Of a stretch of DNA of 64,000 bases, positions 39,766 to 48,879 are shown piece after piece. The DNA is from Lysinibacillus sp. ZYM-1 (lineage in GTDB: Bacteria > Bacillota > Bacilli > Bacillales_A > Planococcaceae). The DNA lies in contig NZ_KQ465117.1 of the NCBI RefSeq assembly GCF_001308875.1, positions 62,614 through 126,613 on the forward strand, written 5' to 3'. The notes under the pieces were generated by a model. The model worked only from the letters and a program-made list of their open reading frames with translations. It ran no database searches and was not told the origin of the DNA. Made by a program: the position numbers and the translations under genes. How positions within the stretch are numbered: the stretch's first letter is position 1; every line of letters begins with the position of its first letter.

Positions 39766-42534
39766 TTAATATATGTCTAATGTAATGAGATCACGAAGTT
39801 CTTGATCCTCTAATTCAGTCAACCACTGACTTGATTGAATGAGTTCTTCTGATAGTGCTGATTTCTGCACGAGCATTTTATCTATCTTTTCTTCAATCGT
39901 GCCAAGTGTTACAAATTTATGGACTTGCACAAATTGTGTTTGGCCGATGCGATAAGCACGATCTGTTGCTTGATTTTCGACAGCAGGATTCCACCAGCGA
40001 TCTGCATGTAAGACATGATTAGCAGCTGTTAAATTAAGCCCTGTACCCCCTGCTTTTAAGGAGAGAATAAATATAGGGAAATCTCCTGCCTGAAATGCCT
40101 CTACTAAGCGGTCTCGTTGCTGCTTAGGCATGGCACCAGTTAAAAACGGTGCTTCTACATTGTATAATTCACTTAAACAATGCTGTAGCAATTGTCCCAT
40201 TCCAATATACTGTGTAAAGATCAGACATTGCTCGCCATTGTCCACAATATCTGCTGTCATTTGCACAATGCGCTCTAACTTTGCCGAACGAGCAAGCATT
40301 GTTTCGGCATCCTCGAAAGGTTCCTTTAAATATAAGGCAGGATGATTACATAGTTGCTTTAGCTTACTGAGCATTTTTAAGACGCGTCCCTTTTTTTGAA
40401 AGCCTGTTAACTGCTCTAGCTGATCAAGCGTCTCTAAAATGTAGCCTTCATAGAGAGAAGCTTGCTCGGCTGTTAATGGGCAATACTCGTTCGATTCTAG
40501 CTTATCCGGTAAGTTAAGCTGTAAATGTGGATCACGTTTTGTACGACGTAATAAGAATGGTTGGATTTTTGCTCGTAGCTTTTGTTTATGGGATTCAGAT
40601 TCATCTCGTTCAATGGGCAAAATAAATTCTTCATTAAATCGACCAAAGCTTCCTAAATAGCCCTTATGAATAAAATCAAAAATAGCCCAAAGCTCAGATA
40701 GACGATTTTCTACAGGTGTCCCAGTCAGGGCAATGTGATGATCACCCAGTAATTTACGAATGGCTTTTGATTGTAAAGTTTGCATGTTTTTAATATTTTG
40801 TGCTTCATCTAGTACCACTGTAGCCCAGTCAATGTCCTGTAAAAATTCAGTATCCTGTGACACAGTACCATAGGTTGATAAAATCACATGTGGTTTGTCG
40901 ATTTCTACAAGCTGTTTAAAATCATCATCCTTTGCACGGTTCGTCTGATAATGCGTATGGACAATCAGAGAAGGAGCGAATCGAGCAAGCTCTTTCTGCC
41001 AGTTACCAAGCACTGAGGTTGGACAAATAATAATGGATGGTTTAGTGTAATCAGCTACTGCTTCATATATATGAAGTAAATAGGATATCAGTTGAACGGT
41101 TTTTCCAAGACCCATATCATCGGCTAGGCACGCACCGAAACCTTGTTGACGCATAAAGACTAGCCATTCAAAGCCCTCAATTTGGTAAGGGCGTAATTCT
41201 GTTTGTAAAGTCTCTGGAATCGGTACTGCAGGTAAACCTTTTTTGTCTAAGAGCTGTTCCATATATGCCTTTAACGAGTGTTGTATCTCCAATGCAAAGA
41301 GAGGATCATCTCTAAGTGCATCGTCAGCATCCTCTTCTTCAAGAGGTGCAGATAAATCTTCAGGCAATTCCTTGAATAGTAGTTCTCGTACAGTCCAGCT
41401 TTCATCTTCTGCTTGCTGCATCAGAGCTCGCATTTCTTGCATCCAACTAGCGTCTACTCGGAACCATTCTGTACCTATACGAATAAACTCACGTTTTTCT
41501 TCCACCAACTTTTTAAATTGCTCAGGTGAAATCGTCTGTCCGTTCATTGAAAACTGCCACTTAAACGTTAAAATATCATCTAACCCAGCAACTTTTCTTG
41601 TGGCTACATTGCTAGTCGTGACACGTACACGGAATTTGGATTGTTTTAAATCCTTTAGCCATGCAGGAAGCACAACATCAAAACCAAGTGCCTGTAATCT
41701 GGCGAGGTCCTCACGTAAAAAAGATCGTACTTCTACGTCTTCGAGTGTCACACGAATAAAAGTTTCACTACTAATTGCATCGTTGGATAGAAGATCTACT
41801 ATTTGTCGTTGTTGCTGCTCAATATCAGTTGCAAACATTCGCCATTTTGTGGGTAGTGCATCTTCTATCGGTAATGATTGCTTTCGAATAGCAGGTGTCC
41901 AGTAATTTTTAGTCGTAGCGGTGCTAAGGACTGTTTCTAATAGCCAAACATCGGAATCTTCTTCTGGCTCACTTAATCGTAATGACACCGTAATGGTACC
42001 AACTTGGCGAGTTTGATCCAATGGCCAGCCACCACGAAGGAAAAAGGGCAATAGCTTTGGCAAATCAGAAAATATAAGCCCAACTTGTGCAAGCTTTTGC
42101 TGCACCCCAGTTTCTAATAAAGCAGAATCTATATCATTAATAGGGAAGGCTAGCGAGGAAAAATCCTCTGCTAGGACAGCGTGTGACCAAAGAGACGGCT
42201 CCTGCCAATATTCCTGTAAAGCCAATACTTTTTCCAACCACTCCTTACTGTCTTCATTTGCACCAACCCAACTGATAAAGGGATGTTGATAAGTTGATGA
42301 AAAAATATCAAGAAGCTCAGCAGTAGAAACCTCAATTGTAAAATCAGCCCGATTTGTTAGTAAGCCATAGACATTTGCTTCATAAGTAAAGAACAATGAA
42401 GATATTAATGTATCTACGTCGATTGTTGTACCATTTGTAGTTTGGCCCTGCAATATAAAATATCCTTCCCGAGCTACATCAATACGAAGCTTTTGTGATT
42501 TAGAAAAAGGGGAAGGAGCATTTATTGTCATCAT
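39766..42534 (-). CDS. ywqA: SNF2-family DNA-dependent ATPase (YwqA-like)
   Basis: A 922-residue Swi2/Snf2 ATPase. The N-terminal ~440 residues form a variable accessory region. The motor follows: Walker A DDMGLGKTVQ near residue 472, DEAQ near 574, LTGTPVENRLSELWAIF near 600, and the C-terminal helicase motifs SLKAGGTGLNLTAANHV and QATDRAYRIGQ near 825-870. Such proteins translocate on duplex DNA and remodel bound proteins; the target here is unknown. The ATG overlaps the upstream gene's stop (ATGA), so the two are coupled. Confidence 0.92.
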   Translation of the reverse strand: MMTINAPSPFSKSQKLRIDVAREGYFILQGQTTNGTTIDVDTLISSLFFTYEANVYGLLTNRADFTIEVSTAELLDIFSSTYQHPFISWVGANEDSKEWLEKVLALQEYWQEPSLWSHAVLAEDFSSLAFPINDIDSALLETGVQQKLAQVGLIFSDLPKLLPFFLRGGWPLDQTRQVGTITVSLRLSEPEEDSDVWLLETVLSTATTKNYWTPAIRKQSLPIEDALPTKWRMFATDIEQQQRQIVDLLSNDAISSETFIRVTLEDVEVRSFLREDLARLQALGFDVVLPAWLKDLKQSKFRVRVTTSNVATRKVAGLDDILTFKWQFSMNGQTISPEQFKKLVEEKREFIRIGTEWFRVDASWMQEMRALMQQAEDESWTVRELLFKELPEDLSAPLEEEDADDALRDDPLFALEIQHSLKAYMEQLLDKKGLPAVPIPETLQTELRPYQIEGFEWLVFMRQQGFGACLADDMGLGKTVQLISYLLHIYEAVADYTKPSIIICPTSVLGNWQKELARFAPSLIVHTHYQTNRAKDDDFKQLVEIDKPHVILSTYGTVSQDTEFLQDIDWATVVLDEAQNIKNMQTLQSKAIRKLLGDHHIALTGTPVENRLSELWAIFDFIHKGYLGSFGRFNEEFILPIERDESESHKQKLRAKIQPFLLRRTKRDPHLQLNLPDKLESNEYCPLTAEQASLYEGYILETLDQLEQLTGFQKKGRVLKMLSKLKQLCNHPALYLKEPFEDAETMLARSAKLERIVQMTADIVDNGEQCLIFTQYIGMGQLLQHCLSELYNVEAPFLTGAMPKQQRDRLVEAFQAGDFPIFILSLKAGGTGLNLTAANHVLHADRWWNPAVENQATDRAYRIGQTQFVQVHKFVTLGTIEEKIDKMLVQKSALSEELIQSSQWLTELEDQELRDLITLDIY

Positions 42535-44105
42535 ACTAAGTTTCCTTTCTCGATTTCTTCCTGTAACGCACGAAGTCGTTTGTATTCTGCACGAATTGTT
42601 TGCATATATGTTTCAAAATAAGCTGTTTTACCAGCGCGTTTTGCGGCACTACGCATACTTTTCCAAATGCGCACAGCCTGTTTATAATTCATGCGTGATT
42701 TTTGGGCAATTTCCGCCATTGCATAAACATGATATAAAGGTAAAACCGTAGCGGGTTCAACCTGTAACACATCCTTTAATCCACACATCTCTAAATAAGA
42801 TAGTGAGGAAGGATTTAATTGATGAAGCGCAGCCCATTCTCGAAAACGCCCTTTTTTTATTAGAAACGATGAGAATGGTTGAAGGCCATAGACACCAAAG
42901 GCACTGTATAGGATGGCTTCCTCTCCCTCGGTAAGCTGTATTTCATCAAATAAAAGCTGAAATTGACGTACATACTGGGCTCGTTGTACAACTGGCACAA
43001 CTTCCTGCAAAAATGCTTCTGTCATTGGCAAGATTGTTCGTAAAATAATAGCCAGCGCATGTGATTCACCAGCACGCTGAGCAAAAGTAGCCAGTTCAAA
43101 TAAATCCTGCATTTGTTGCAAATTAATATGTGTCAAACTTTCAAGCAGCAAGTCCTCTTTTTGTAATAGCACATAAAATAATAACCTTAATGATTCTAAA
43201 GAGATTTCTGCCGAAGGATTTTCGAGATTATTTAAATAATCTAATTCCTGCTCACGCCGAGGCTTCTCGTAAAAAAGCACTGCCCAAAGCAGCATGTACA
43301 GGCGAAGGCGATTTGGAAATAGCCCATGTCGTTCTAATAAAAATTTCCTTACTTCCTCTTGGAGGGCATCATAAAATGGATCTGTCGCAAAAAGTCGAGA
43401 TCGATTAGTTAGCTCAGTAAGAATACTCTCAAAAGATTGGCTGCTTTGATCAATAAAGTACTTCATATAAGGTGAATCTAACGAATGGCCAGGTGTTTCA
43501 TTCAAATGTCGCCAGATAGAATTAAAAATGGCTAACTCCATAAATAGTTTATAAAGTGGTTGCCATTCACGCTCAAAAGGCATATGTCGACGAAGACGTT
43601 CCAATGCATCTGTCCTTATCGCAGAAAGGCCATAGCCTTCTAAAACGCGCCCTGCTGGCAATAATCTTTTCATTACTTCTTCAACCATCATTGACCAACT
43701 TTGTGGGCTACGCTCATCAGCTAATGATTTTAACTGGACAGATTTTTGAGCACGCCAAGCACTCGACCAATTTTGAACTGAATCAAAATACTGGTAGAGA
43801 GCAAGTAAAGCACCCACCTGATGACGGCACCATTTTTGTTGAGGACAGTTACAGTGTAGCTCTTCCTTGGAGAAATCAATTTCAACAGAAGCGGGTCTGA
43901 CATCCTGAACAGTTGCATATAATATAGAACTTGCTCCATTAAAACGTTCAAAAATAATGGATTTATTTCTAACAGAAAAGACAGCACGACGTACTAGTTC
44001 CTCATCTTCCGTAGAGGAAGGATGTAAATCATGTTCAGCTTCTTTTAATTTAGTTAGCACGAATGTTTGATGCTCTTTAGCCAATTGCGATATTGACAAT
44101 GCCAT
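42531..44105 (-). CDS. ywqB: SWIM zinc-finger protein (YwqB-like)
   Basis: A 524-residue protein with an N-terminal SWIM zinc finger (CNCPQQKWCRH, about residues 83-95) followed by a long helical region of no known fold. SWIM fingers bind DNA or protein partners and recur beside SNF2 ATPases. ATG 44105 is chosen with AAAGGAGTGAGG upstream; the frame reaches 44144 without support. The four-base overlap with the SNF2 gene suggests a stoichiometric pair. Confidence 0.85.
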   Translation of the reverse strand: MALSISQLAKEHQTFVLTKLKEAEHDLHPSSTEDEELVRRAVFSVRNKSIIFERFNGASSILYATVQDVRPASVEIDFSKEELHCNCPQQKWCRHQVGALLALYQYFDSVQNWSSAWRAQKSVQLKSLADERSPQSWSMMVEEVMKRLLPAGRVLEGYGLSAIRTDALERLRRHMPFEREWQPLYKLFMELAIFNSIWRHLNETPGHSLDSPYMKYFIDQSSQSFESILTELTNRSRLFATDPFYDALQEEVRKFLLERHGLFPNRLRLYMLLWAVLFYEKPRREQELDYLNNLENPSAEISLESLRLLFYVLLQKEDLLLESLTHINLQQMQDLFELATFAQRAGESHALAIILRTILPMTEAFLQEVVPVVQRAQYVRQFQLLFDEIQLTEGEEAILYSAFGVYGLQPFSSFLIKKGRFREWAALHQLNPSSLSYLEMCGLKDVLQVEPATVLPLYHVYAMAEIAQKSRMNYKQAVRIWKSMRSAAKRAGKTAYFETYMQTIRAEYKRLRALQEEIEKGNLV

Positions 44106-44311
44106 AACCTCACTCCTTTCTTCATGTATGGCTATGTTTAACATTGATTAAATGTAGTAAAGGAAAAAAGACTGTCCTTCCATTATACGATTAAAATGCG
44201 GCAATGATAAGCTGAATGATCAGAAAGAAAAAAATTGAAACAAAGATAGTTAACAAGACTTTTAATTTGTGTTAAAATCTGAATAATCAGATAACTAAGG
44301 AGGGATGAAGG

Positions 44312-44785
44312 ATGATGCAAGTTCAATACATGAAGCCGTTTTATACAAAAATCACTGGGGACAAATTGCGTCTCGTATTTGCTTATCAATATTTCTCTAT
44401 TTTAAAAGAGAATGAGATTTTCCATTTCATTCCCATAGAAGGTAAAGAGATGATTATCAACATGAAGACACAACAAATTGAAAATTTATCTGAGGTTTTT
44501 GTTTTCCAAAAGGGCAATCGTTTTATTCGATTACCACTTTATCAACTACTGCTTATTACGAACGTTCATGAACATCTATCACCAATTCTTGAAAGCGCTA
44601 CACCGAAGCAACAAATTCCGCTTGTTTCTACAGTAACCATAGGCGAAATTGATCAGCTTATTGCAGAGATAGAGGACAGGAATTTTGATAATTTAATCGA
44701 TCAGGCATTATTAGAAAACAATAAAACACTCTTTTTTGACCTACTACAGCAAAAGAACCATCAACTTGGAGGGTTTCAAAATTGA
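44312..44785 (+). CDS. IDEAL-domain protein
   Basis: A 157-residue soluble protein. The last ~40 residues (VTIGEIDQLIAEIEDRNFDNLIDQALLE... region) match the IDEAL domain, a short helical module of Bacillota proteins such as YpiB. The N-terminal ~110 residues look like a small beta-rich domain with no match I can name. Function unknown; IDEAL modules have been linked to protein-protein contacts. AAGGAGGG precedes ATG 44312. Confidence 0.75.
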   Translation: MMQVQYMKPFYTKITGDKLRLVFAYQYFSILKENEIFHFIPIEGKEMIINMKTQQIENLSEVFVFQKGNRFIRLPLYQLLLITNVHEHLSPILESATPKQQIPLVSTVTIGEIDQLIAEIEDRNFDNLIDQALLENNKTLFFDLLQQKNHQLGGFQN

Positions 44786-44803
44786 ATAGATGGCATGCCT
44801 ATT

Positions 44804-44843
44804 AAGCACCTACTTTTCCTAAAACGAGAAAGGGGTGCTTTTA
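44804..44843 (+). terminator. Intrinsic terminator after the IDEAL gene
   Basis: AAGCACC (44804-44810) pairs with GGTGCTT (44834-44840), with an inner CTTTTC/GAGAAAG helix, followed by TTTT. Confidence 0.8.
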
Positions 44844-44946
44844 TTATAATTATAATAAGTAGGCCAAAAGTTTAAGATTAAGATTTGTTTGTCGGCAAAT
44901 TGTTAATAAATCCTGAAATTTTGGAAACTATTTCCGAGAGAAACGT

Positions 44947-44972
44947 TGAAAAGATTGGGAAAGAACCGATAT
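44947..44972 (+). promoter_or_regulatory. Candidate sigma-D promoter of the flagellin paralogue
   Basis: TGAA (44947-44950), 14 bases, then ACCGATAT (44965-44972), close to the TAAA-N15-GCCGATAT sigma-D consensus with one mismatch in each half. Confidence 0.45.
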
Positions 44973-44996
44973 AAGTGGCAAGAAGGTGGTGAGTAA

Positions 44997-45827
44997 ATGC
45001 TAGGTAAGTGGTCAGCAACGGGAATGTCGATCCTGAATAATATGAACCGACATTACGGGGCAATGAGTAAAGCAATGTTACGAATTTCTACAGGGTATCG
45101 AATCAATAGTGCAGCAGACGATCCAGCAGGTCTAGCCATTTCTGAAAAAATGCGTGCTCAAATTCGTGGGTTGAATATGGCGGCCAAGAATATACAAGAC
45201 GGTATCTCTTTAGTGCAAACAGCAGAAGGGGCATTGAACGAGACACATGCGATGATTCAGCGTATGCGTGAACTAGCTGTGGAGGCAGCCAATGATACAT
45301 TAACGGATGAGGATCGGAAACAACTTGATCTGGAATTCCAAGAATTAAAGAAGGAAATTCAACGTATTTCAACTGATACGGAATTTAATACAAAGACACT
45401 ACTTAATGGTGATTATGAAACAAATGGGATTAAAATACAGGCAGGGGCCAATGCAGGGCAGAGCATTGAGCTGTTTATCAATGGCGTAGGTTCAGAAGCA
45501 CTCGGTCTGAAGGATGTCTCAATTGCTACTCGTGAGGATGCGGATAAAGCTATATCTTCTATGGAGGACGCTCTGAAACGCGTATCCAATGAACGTTCTC
45601 GCCTTGGGGCCTATCAAAATCGTTTGGAACATGCCTACAATGCCAATGTGAACACCGCAGAAAATTTACAAGCAGCTGAGTCACGGATTCGCGATGCAGA
45701 TATCGCAAAAGAGATGATGAATATGGTGAAAGCTCAAATTCTAATGCAGGCAAGTCAATATGTTTTGGCGATGCATATGCAGCAAGCACAGTCCATTTTA
45801 AAATTATTAGAAGCCGGAAAAAAATGA
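44997..45827 (+). CDS. Divergent flagellin paralogue
   Basis: A 276-residue flagellin with intact D1 helices: LRISTGYRINSAADDPAGLAISEKMRAQIRGL near residue 28 and the C-terminal NERSRLGAYQNRLEHAYNAN and SRIRDADIAKEMMNMVKAQIL blocks. The ends differ from typical Hag: it starts MLGKWSATGMSILNN instead of MRINHNIAALNT, and ends in a lysine-tailed KLLEAGKK. The central variable region is small. AGAAGGTGGTGAG precedes the ATG, and a sigma-D-like promoter is just upstream. It may be a minor filament subunit or serve another role; a main flagellin is presumably elsewhere. Confidence 0.88.
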   Translation: MLGKWSATGMSILNNMNRHYGAMSKAMLRISTGYRINSAADDPAGLAISEKMRAQIRGLNMAAKNIQDGISLVQTAEGALNETHAMIQRMRELAVEAANDTLTDEDRKQLDLEFQELKKEIQRISTDTEFNTKTLLNGDYETNGIKIQAGANAGQSIELFINGVGSEALGLKDVSIATREDADKAISSMEDALKRVSNERSRLGAYQNRLEHAYNANVNTAENLQAAESRIRDADIAKEMMNMVKAQILMQASQYVLAMHMQQAQSILKLLEAGKK

Positions 45828-45863
45828 TGAATTTCAATATTTATTGAAATTCATCATTTTTTA
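45821..45863. terminator. Bidirectional terminator between the flagellin gene and csaB
   Basis: Two 19-base arms (45821-45839 and 45842-45860) are perfect reverse complements, A-rich on the left and T-rich on the right, so both convergent genes get a U tract. Confidence 0.95.
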
Positions 45864-45866
45864 TGT

Positions 45867-46946
45867 TTATTGTGAGAAAACCTCAATCGCTAATTTAGCG
45901 GTTGCTGTTGCTTCATGTTGTAAAGGTAGTACAGCCTGACGCATATTCTCTTGAACGGTCGTATAAGATTCAAGGATCGCGATAGCTCGTTCAAACAATG
46001 TAACACCGTTCCAATCATCTATCTCGACATGTCCAATAACCGGTTGATCAACAATTTCAGCAAAAGCATCGATTTTTGGATCATACGAAATCGCGATAAA
46101 AGGTGTAGCGTAAATTGCAGAAAAGATGAGGGAATGTAGTCGCATCCCAATTAATATTTGAGATTGTCCAATCACCGCAATTTTCTCCTCTATAGATAAA
46201 TCGGAAGGAGCGATTAAACTTTTTTCCTTCATCAGTGATGCAACTTCCTGTGAAGTTTTTAAATCATGCTCACCATGCATTGGTAAGAAAACGATTTGCT
46301 CACCCTGACGTACTAATTGGTCTAGACTATGTGCAATTTTTTCTTTATACGCTACTGTAGATGGCCAATCACGAACACTGACAGAAATATAGCTTTCGGC
46401 AGTTAGGGATTCCTGATCTAACCAATTACAATGAAAGTCGCCACCGTTTAGGCCCATAACAGGATCTGGGACGATCTTAGCCTCTTTACGCACACCAATC
46501 TCTGTTAAAAGAGTTTGTGAGGCTTTATCTCTAACCGTAATTTGCTCGACCTTGTTAAAGGTTTTACGCACAATGAATTTACTAAGAGAGTGGTTGATCG
46601 GCCCCATGCCTTGGGCGTAAACAAATACTGGCTTCTTCAACCATTTTGCAATTTGAATAACGCCTGCATAGTAAGGAATGGTTTTCATGCCTGTTTGATC
46701 CTGCATCAAACTGCCGCCGCCACTAATGAGGCCATCAGCTGTTTTAAGCAATTGACGAATTTCTTTCATTTTCCAACGATTGACGGCTTTCACACCGTAT
46801 GTTTGCTCAGTAGCAGTTGGGTTATTGGATAATACAGTGATCTCGATATCACTCTGCCATTTCTTTAAAGACTGAATAATGGATAGTAGAATGGCATCAT
46901 CGCCGACATTATCGAATCCATAATAACCAGATAAAACAACGTGCAT
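45867..46946 (-). CDS. csaB: Polysaccharide pyruvyl transferase CsaB
   Basis: A 359-residue enzyme that adds ketal pyruvate from PEP to the secondary cell-wall polymer; SLH domains bind that modified polymer. HVVLSGYYGFDNVGDDAIL at the N-terminus and IGMRLHSLIFSAIYATPFIAISYDPK near residue 270 are the family blocks. ATG 46946 is chosen with GAGGTGG upstream, and its A is shared with the TAA stop of the preceding gene. It is the last gene of a four-gene minus-strand operon. Several SLH proteins encoded nearby depend on this modification. Confidence 0.95.
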   Translation of the reverse strand: MHVVLSGYYGFDNVGDDAILLSIIQSLKKWQSDIEITVLSNNPTATEQTYGVKAVNRWKMKEIRQLLKTADGLISGGGSLMQDQTGMKTIPYYAGVIQIAKWLKKPVFVYAQGMGPINHSLSKFIVRKTFNKVEQITVRDKASQTLLTEIGVRKEAKIVPDPVMGLNGGDFHCNWLDQESLTAESYISVSVRDWPSTVAYKEKIAHSLDQLVRQGEQIVFLPMHGEHDLKTSQEVASLMKEKSLIAPSDLSIEEKIAVIGQSQILIGMRLHSLIFSAIYATPFIAISYDPKIDAFAEIVDQPVIGHVEIDDWNGVTLFERAIAILESYTTVQENMRQAVLPLQHEATATAKLAIEVFSQ

Positions 46947-48859
46947 TACGACCACCTCGCGATTGCTTTAGAGACCCAACGATAACCTACTTTGAAGATT
47001 AGGATAAAGACAAGTCCTATAACAAAACCAAGAGTAACACTGTAAAGTGTACGTAATACAGAAACAGCTACTGGAATGTGTAAATGTGTAAAGGTATTAA
47101 CGATTGATAAGAAGCCGATAACACCTGGTACAAGTAAGATACTACCCCATTTGCGATTAATGCCCATTACATATAACGCTAAAATAAAGAATGGGAAACC
47201 AATAATAAATTCTTTAAATCTTGGTCGAACATAAAATGTATCTTCTAGCCATTGTCTAAACACTAATTCAAAATCACTAACAGACCCAGAGTTTCCAGTC
47301 CTGCTAATATAGAATAATCCGACACCCGCCACAACTACTAGTAACAGCACATGCCAATATTTTAATTCTTTATTTAATAATGTGACAGTATTGGTTAACG
47401 ATTTTTTAATGTTTTGATCAGCTAATCGGTTAATCTCTATTACCGTAAATAGTAAGACGCCCATGATTGGAATTAGATAAACAAGCTTAACCCCTTTAAA
47501 TACAGCAAATCCTGTCAAAAAGGCATTCCCATTTAATAAGCCAATCACAATGACAATCCCGATAAGACTGATTGCTACTGCCTTCAAATATTGGACAAGT
47601 ATTTTTGACATCTTCGTAGAACCTTGCGCAGTTTTAATAACGGCATAGGTTGGTGCAAGGACTGCAATAATTAATGCGAATACTTGTAAGAATAGGGTAC
47701 TTTTCAATAGGAAGTACGCAATAGCAATCACCGTCATAAATCCAGTTGCTGCGATACGAAGCGGCATCCATTTTACTAATTCTGAGATGATAAAAGTAAA
47801 TAAAATACCCGCCAATAATACAGCTGCTGTTACCCAAGCAGGTACTGCCACCTTATCAAAGAGCTTTGGCTCGCCTGGTTTGAAATGATCTGGCATTCTT
47901 TTATGAACACCGTTTAAGTAGTCAATTGTCTGCTCTACATTTTCCTTGGCATTGCCAGTTGTTTTAATATGATAGAAAATAGAGCGGATGTTACGCTCTT
48001 TCACGGCTCTTGTTGTACGGTCAATACTTTCATTTAACTTTAATTTTGTCTCTCGGTTGACATTAATACTATGCAAACGAATCATATTGTAATCTGTCAT
48101 TTGAGCGATTTTACTTTCGCCTTTCAATGGGTTACTTTCAATTGTGTAGAAGTAATAACCCGCATCGCTTAATTTCTCCACTAATTGGTTGCCATCTTCT
48201 TGTCCAAAGCCAATTGCTTCGTCACCTTGGCCAAGTAAGCGACCAGCCGAACCGTCTTTTAATGCCAGTAATTGATTCACCAACTTTTCGTTAGCCACTT
48301 CATTATCTGCATTTTCCACTTTAAAGATGTAGCCTAGTCCATGCTTACTAATCATATCAAGTGCAGGTTGATCGTAGCCGATCGGTGTTTTTAAATCAAA
48401 GTTATGGTTAGAAGTAGGAAGGAAATAAAAAGCTTCTTCTCCTATTTGAACTTCCTCTGGCTCAACGCTATCCTTGATGAGTTTTTGATAGTTTGTATGA
48501 TCAGGCACTCGGATATAATAACCACTCTTTGTAATATCAACAGCATCTTTATAAGGTGTGAACAATAATTGTGCTGCTAAGTCGTTTTCTTTATAAACAG
48601 TAATCAAATTTTGTTTTTCCATTTCCTTTAACGTTAAAGGCTCTAGACTAACAGTTGTGAGTCCGGCTTCCTTTAAGGAGGAAAGGATTTCATCCATTGT
48701 TAGATCACTGTTTTTATCTGCAGTTTGTATTTCATCATAGGGAATCACAACTTCATAAGCATCATTGGATTGCTCCGCGTTCCACCTCATCATTATACCT
48801 GTGGAGGAAACGACGAGTAGAAGAACAATGATTCCCCAAAGCCATTTCTGTTTCGACAT
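46946..48859 (-). CDS. DUF5693 polytopic membrane protein of the SCWP locus
   Basis: A 637-residue protein with an N-terminal signal/anchor helix (about 6-24), a large extracytoplasmic region (about 25-345) and about eight membrane helices (about 345-630). I assign it to DUF5693 from its usual place directly before csaB. Its biochemical role is not known. Topology and operon suggest a step outside the membrane in SCWP assembly, such as polymer transfer or presentation, but that is inference. Starts at ATG 48859 with AGGAC upstream. Confidence 0.8.
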   Translation of the reverse strand: MSKQKWLWGIIVLLLVVSSTGIMMRWNAEQSNDAYEVVIPYDEIQTADKNSDLTMDEILSSLKEAGLTTVSLEPLTLKEMEKQNLITVYKENDLAAQLLFTPYKDAVDITKSGYYIRVPDHTNYQKLIKDSVEPEEVQIGEEAFYFLPTSNHNFDLKTPIGYDQPALDMISKHGLGYIFKVENADNEVANEKLVNQLLALKDGSAGRLLGQGDEAIGFGQEDGNQLVEKLSDAGYYFYTIESNPLKGESKIAQMTDYNMIRLHSINVNRETKLKLNESIDRTTRAVKERNIRSIFYHIKTTGNAKENVEQTIDYLNGVHKRMPDHFKPGEPKLFDKVAVPAWVTAAVLLAGILFTFIISELVKWMPLRIAATGFMTVIAIAYFLLKSTLFLQVFALIIAVLAPTYAVIKTAQGSTKMSKILVQYLKAVAISLIGIVIVIGLLNGNAFLTGFAVFKGVKLVYLIPIMGVLLFTVIEINRLADQNIKKSLTNTVTLLNKELKYWHVLLLVVVAGVGLFYISRTGNSGSVSDFELVFRQWLEDTFYVRPRFKEFIIGFPFFILALYVMGINRKWGSILLVPGVIGFLSIVNTFTHLHIPVAVSVLRTLYSVTLGFVIGLVFILIFKVGYRWVSKAIARWS

Positions 48860-48879
48860 AAGTGTCCTACCTTTCTTAT

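Noticed and set aside
41243-41905. 220-codon open frame antisense to the SNF2 gene
   Set aside because: Ser/Arg/Asn-rich low-complexity translation typical of a shadow frame; the SNF2 frame is certain.
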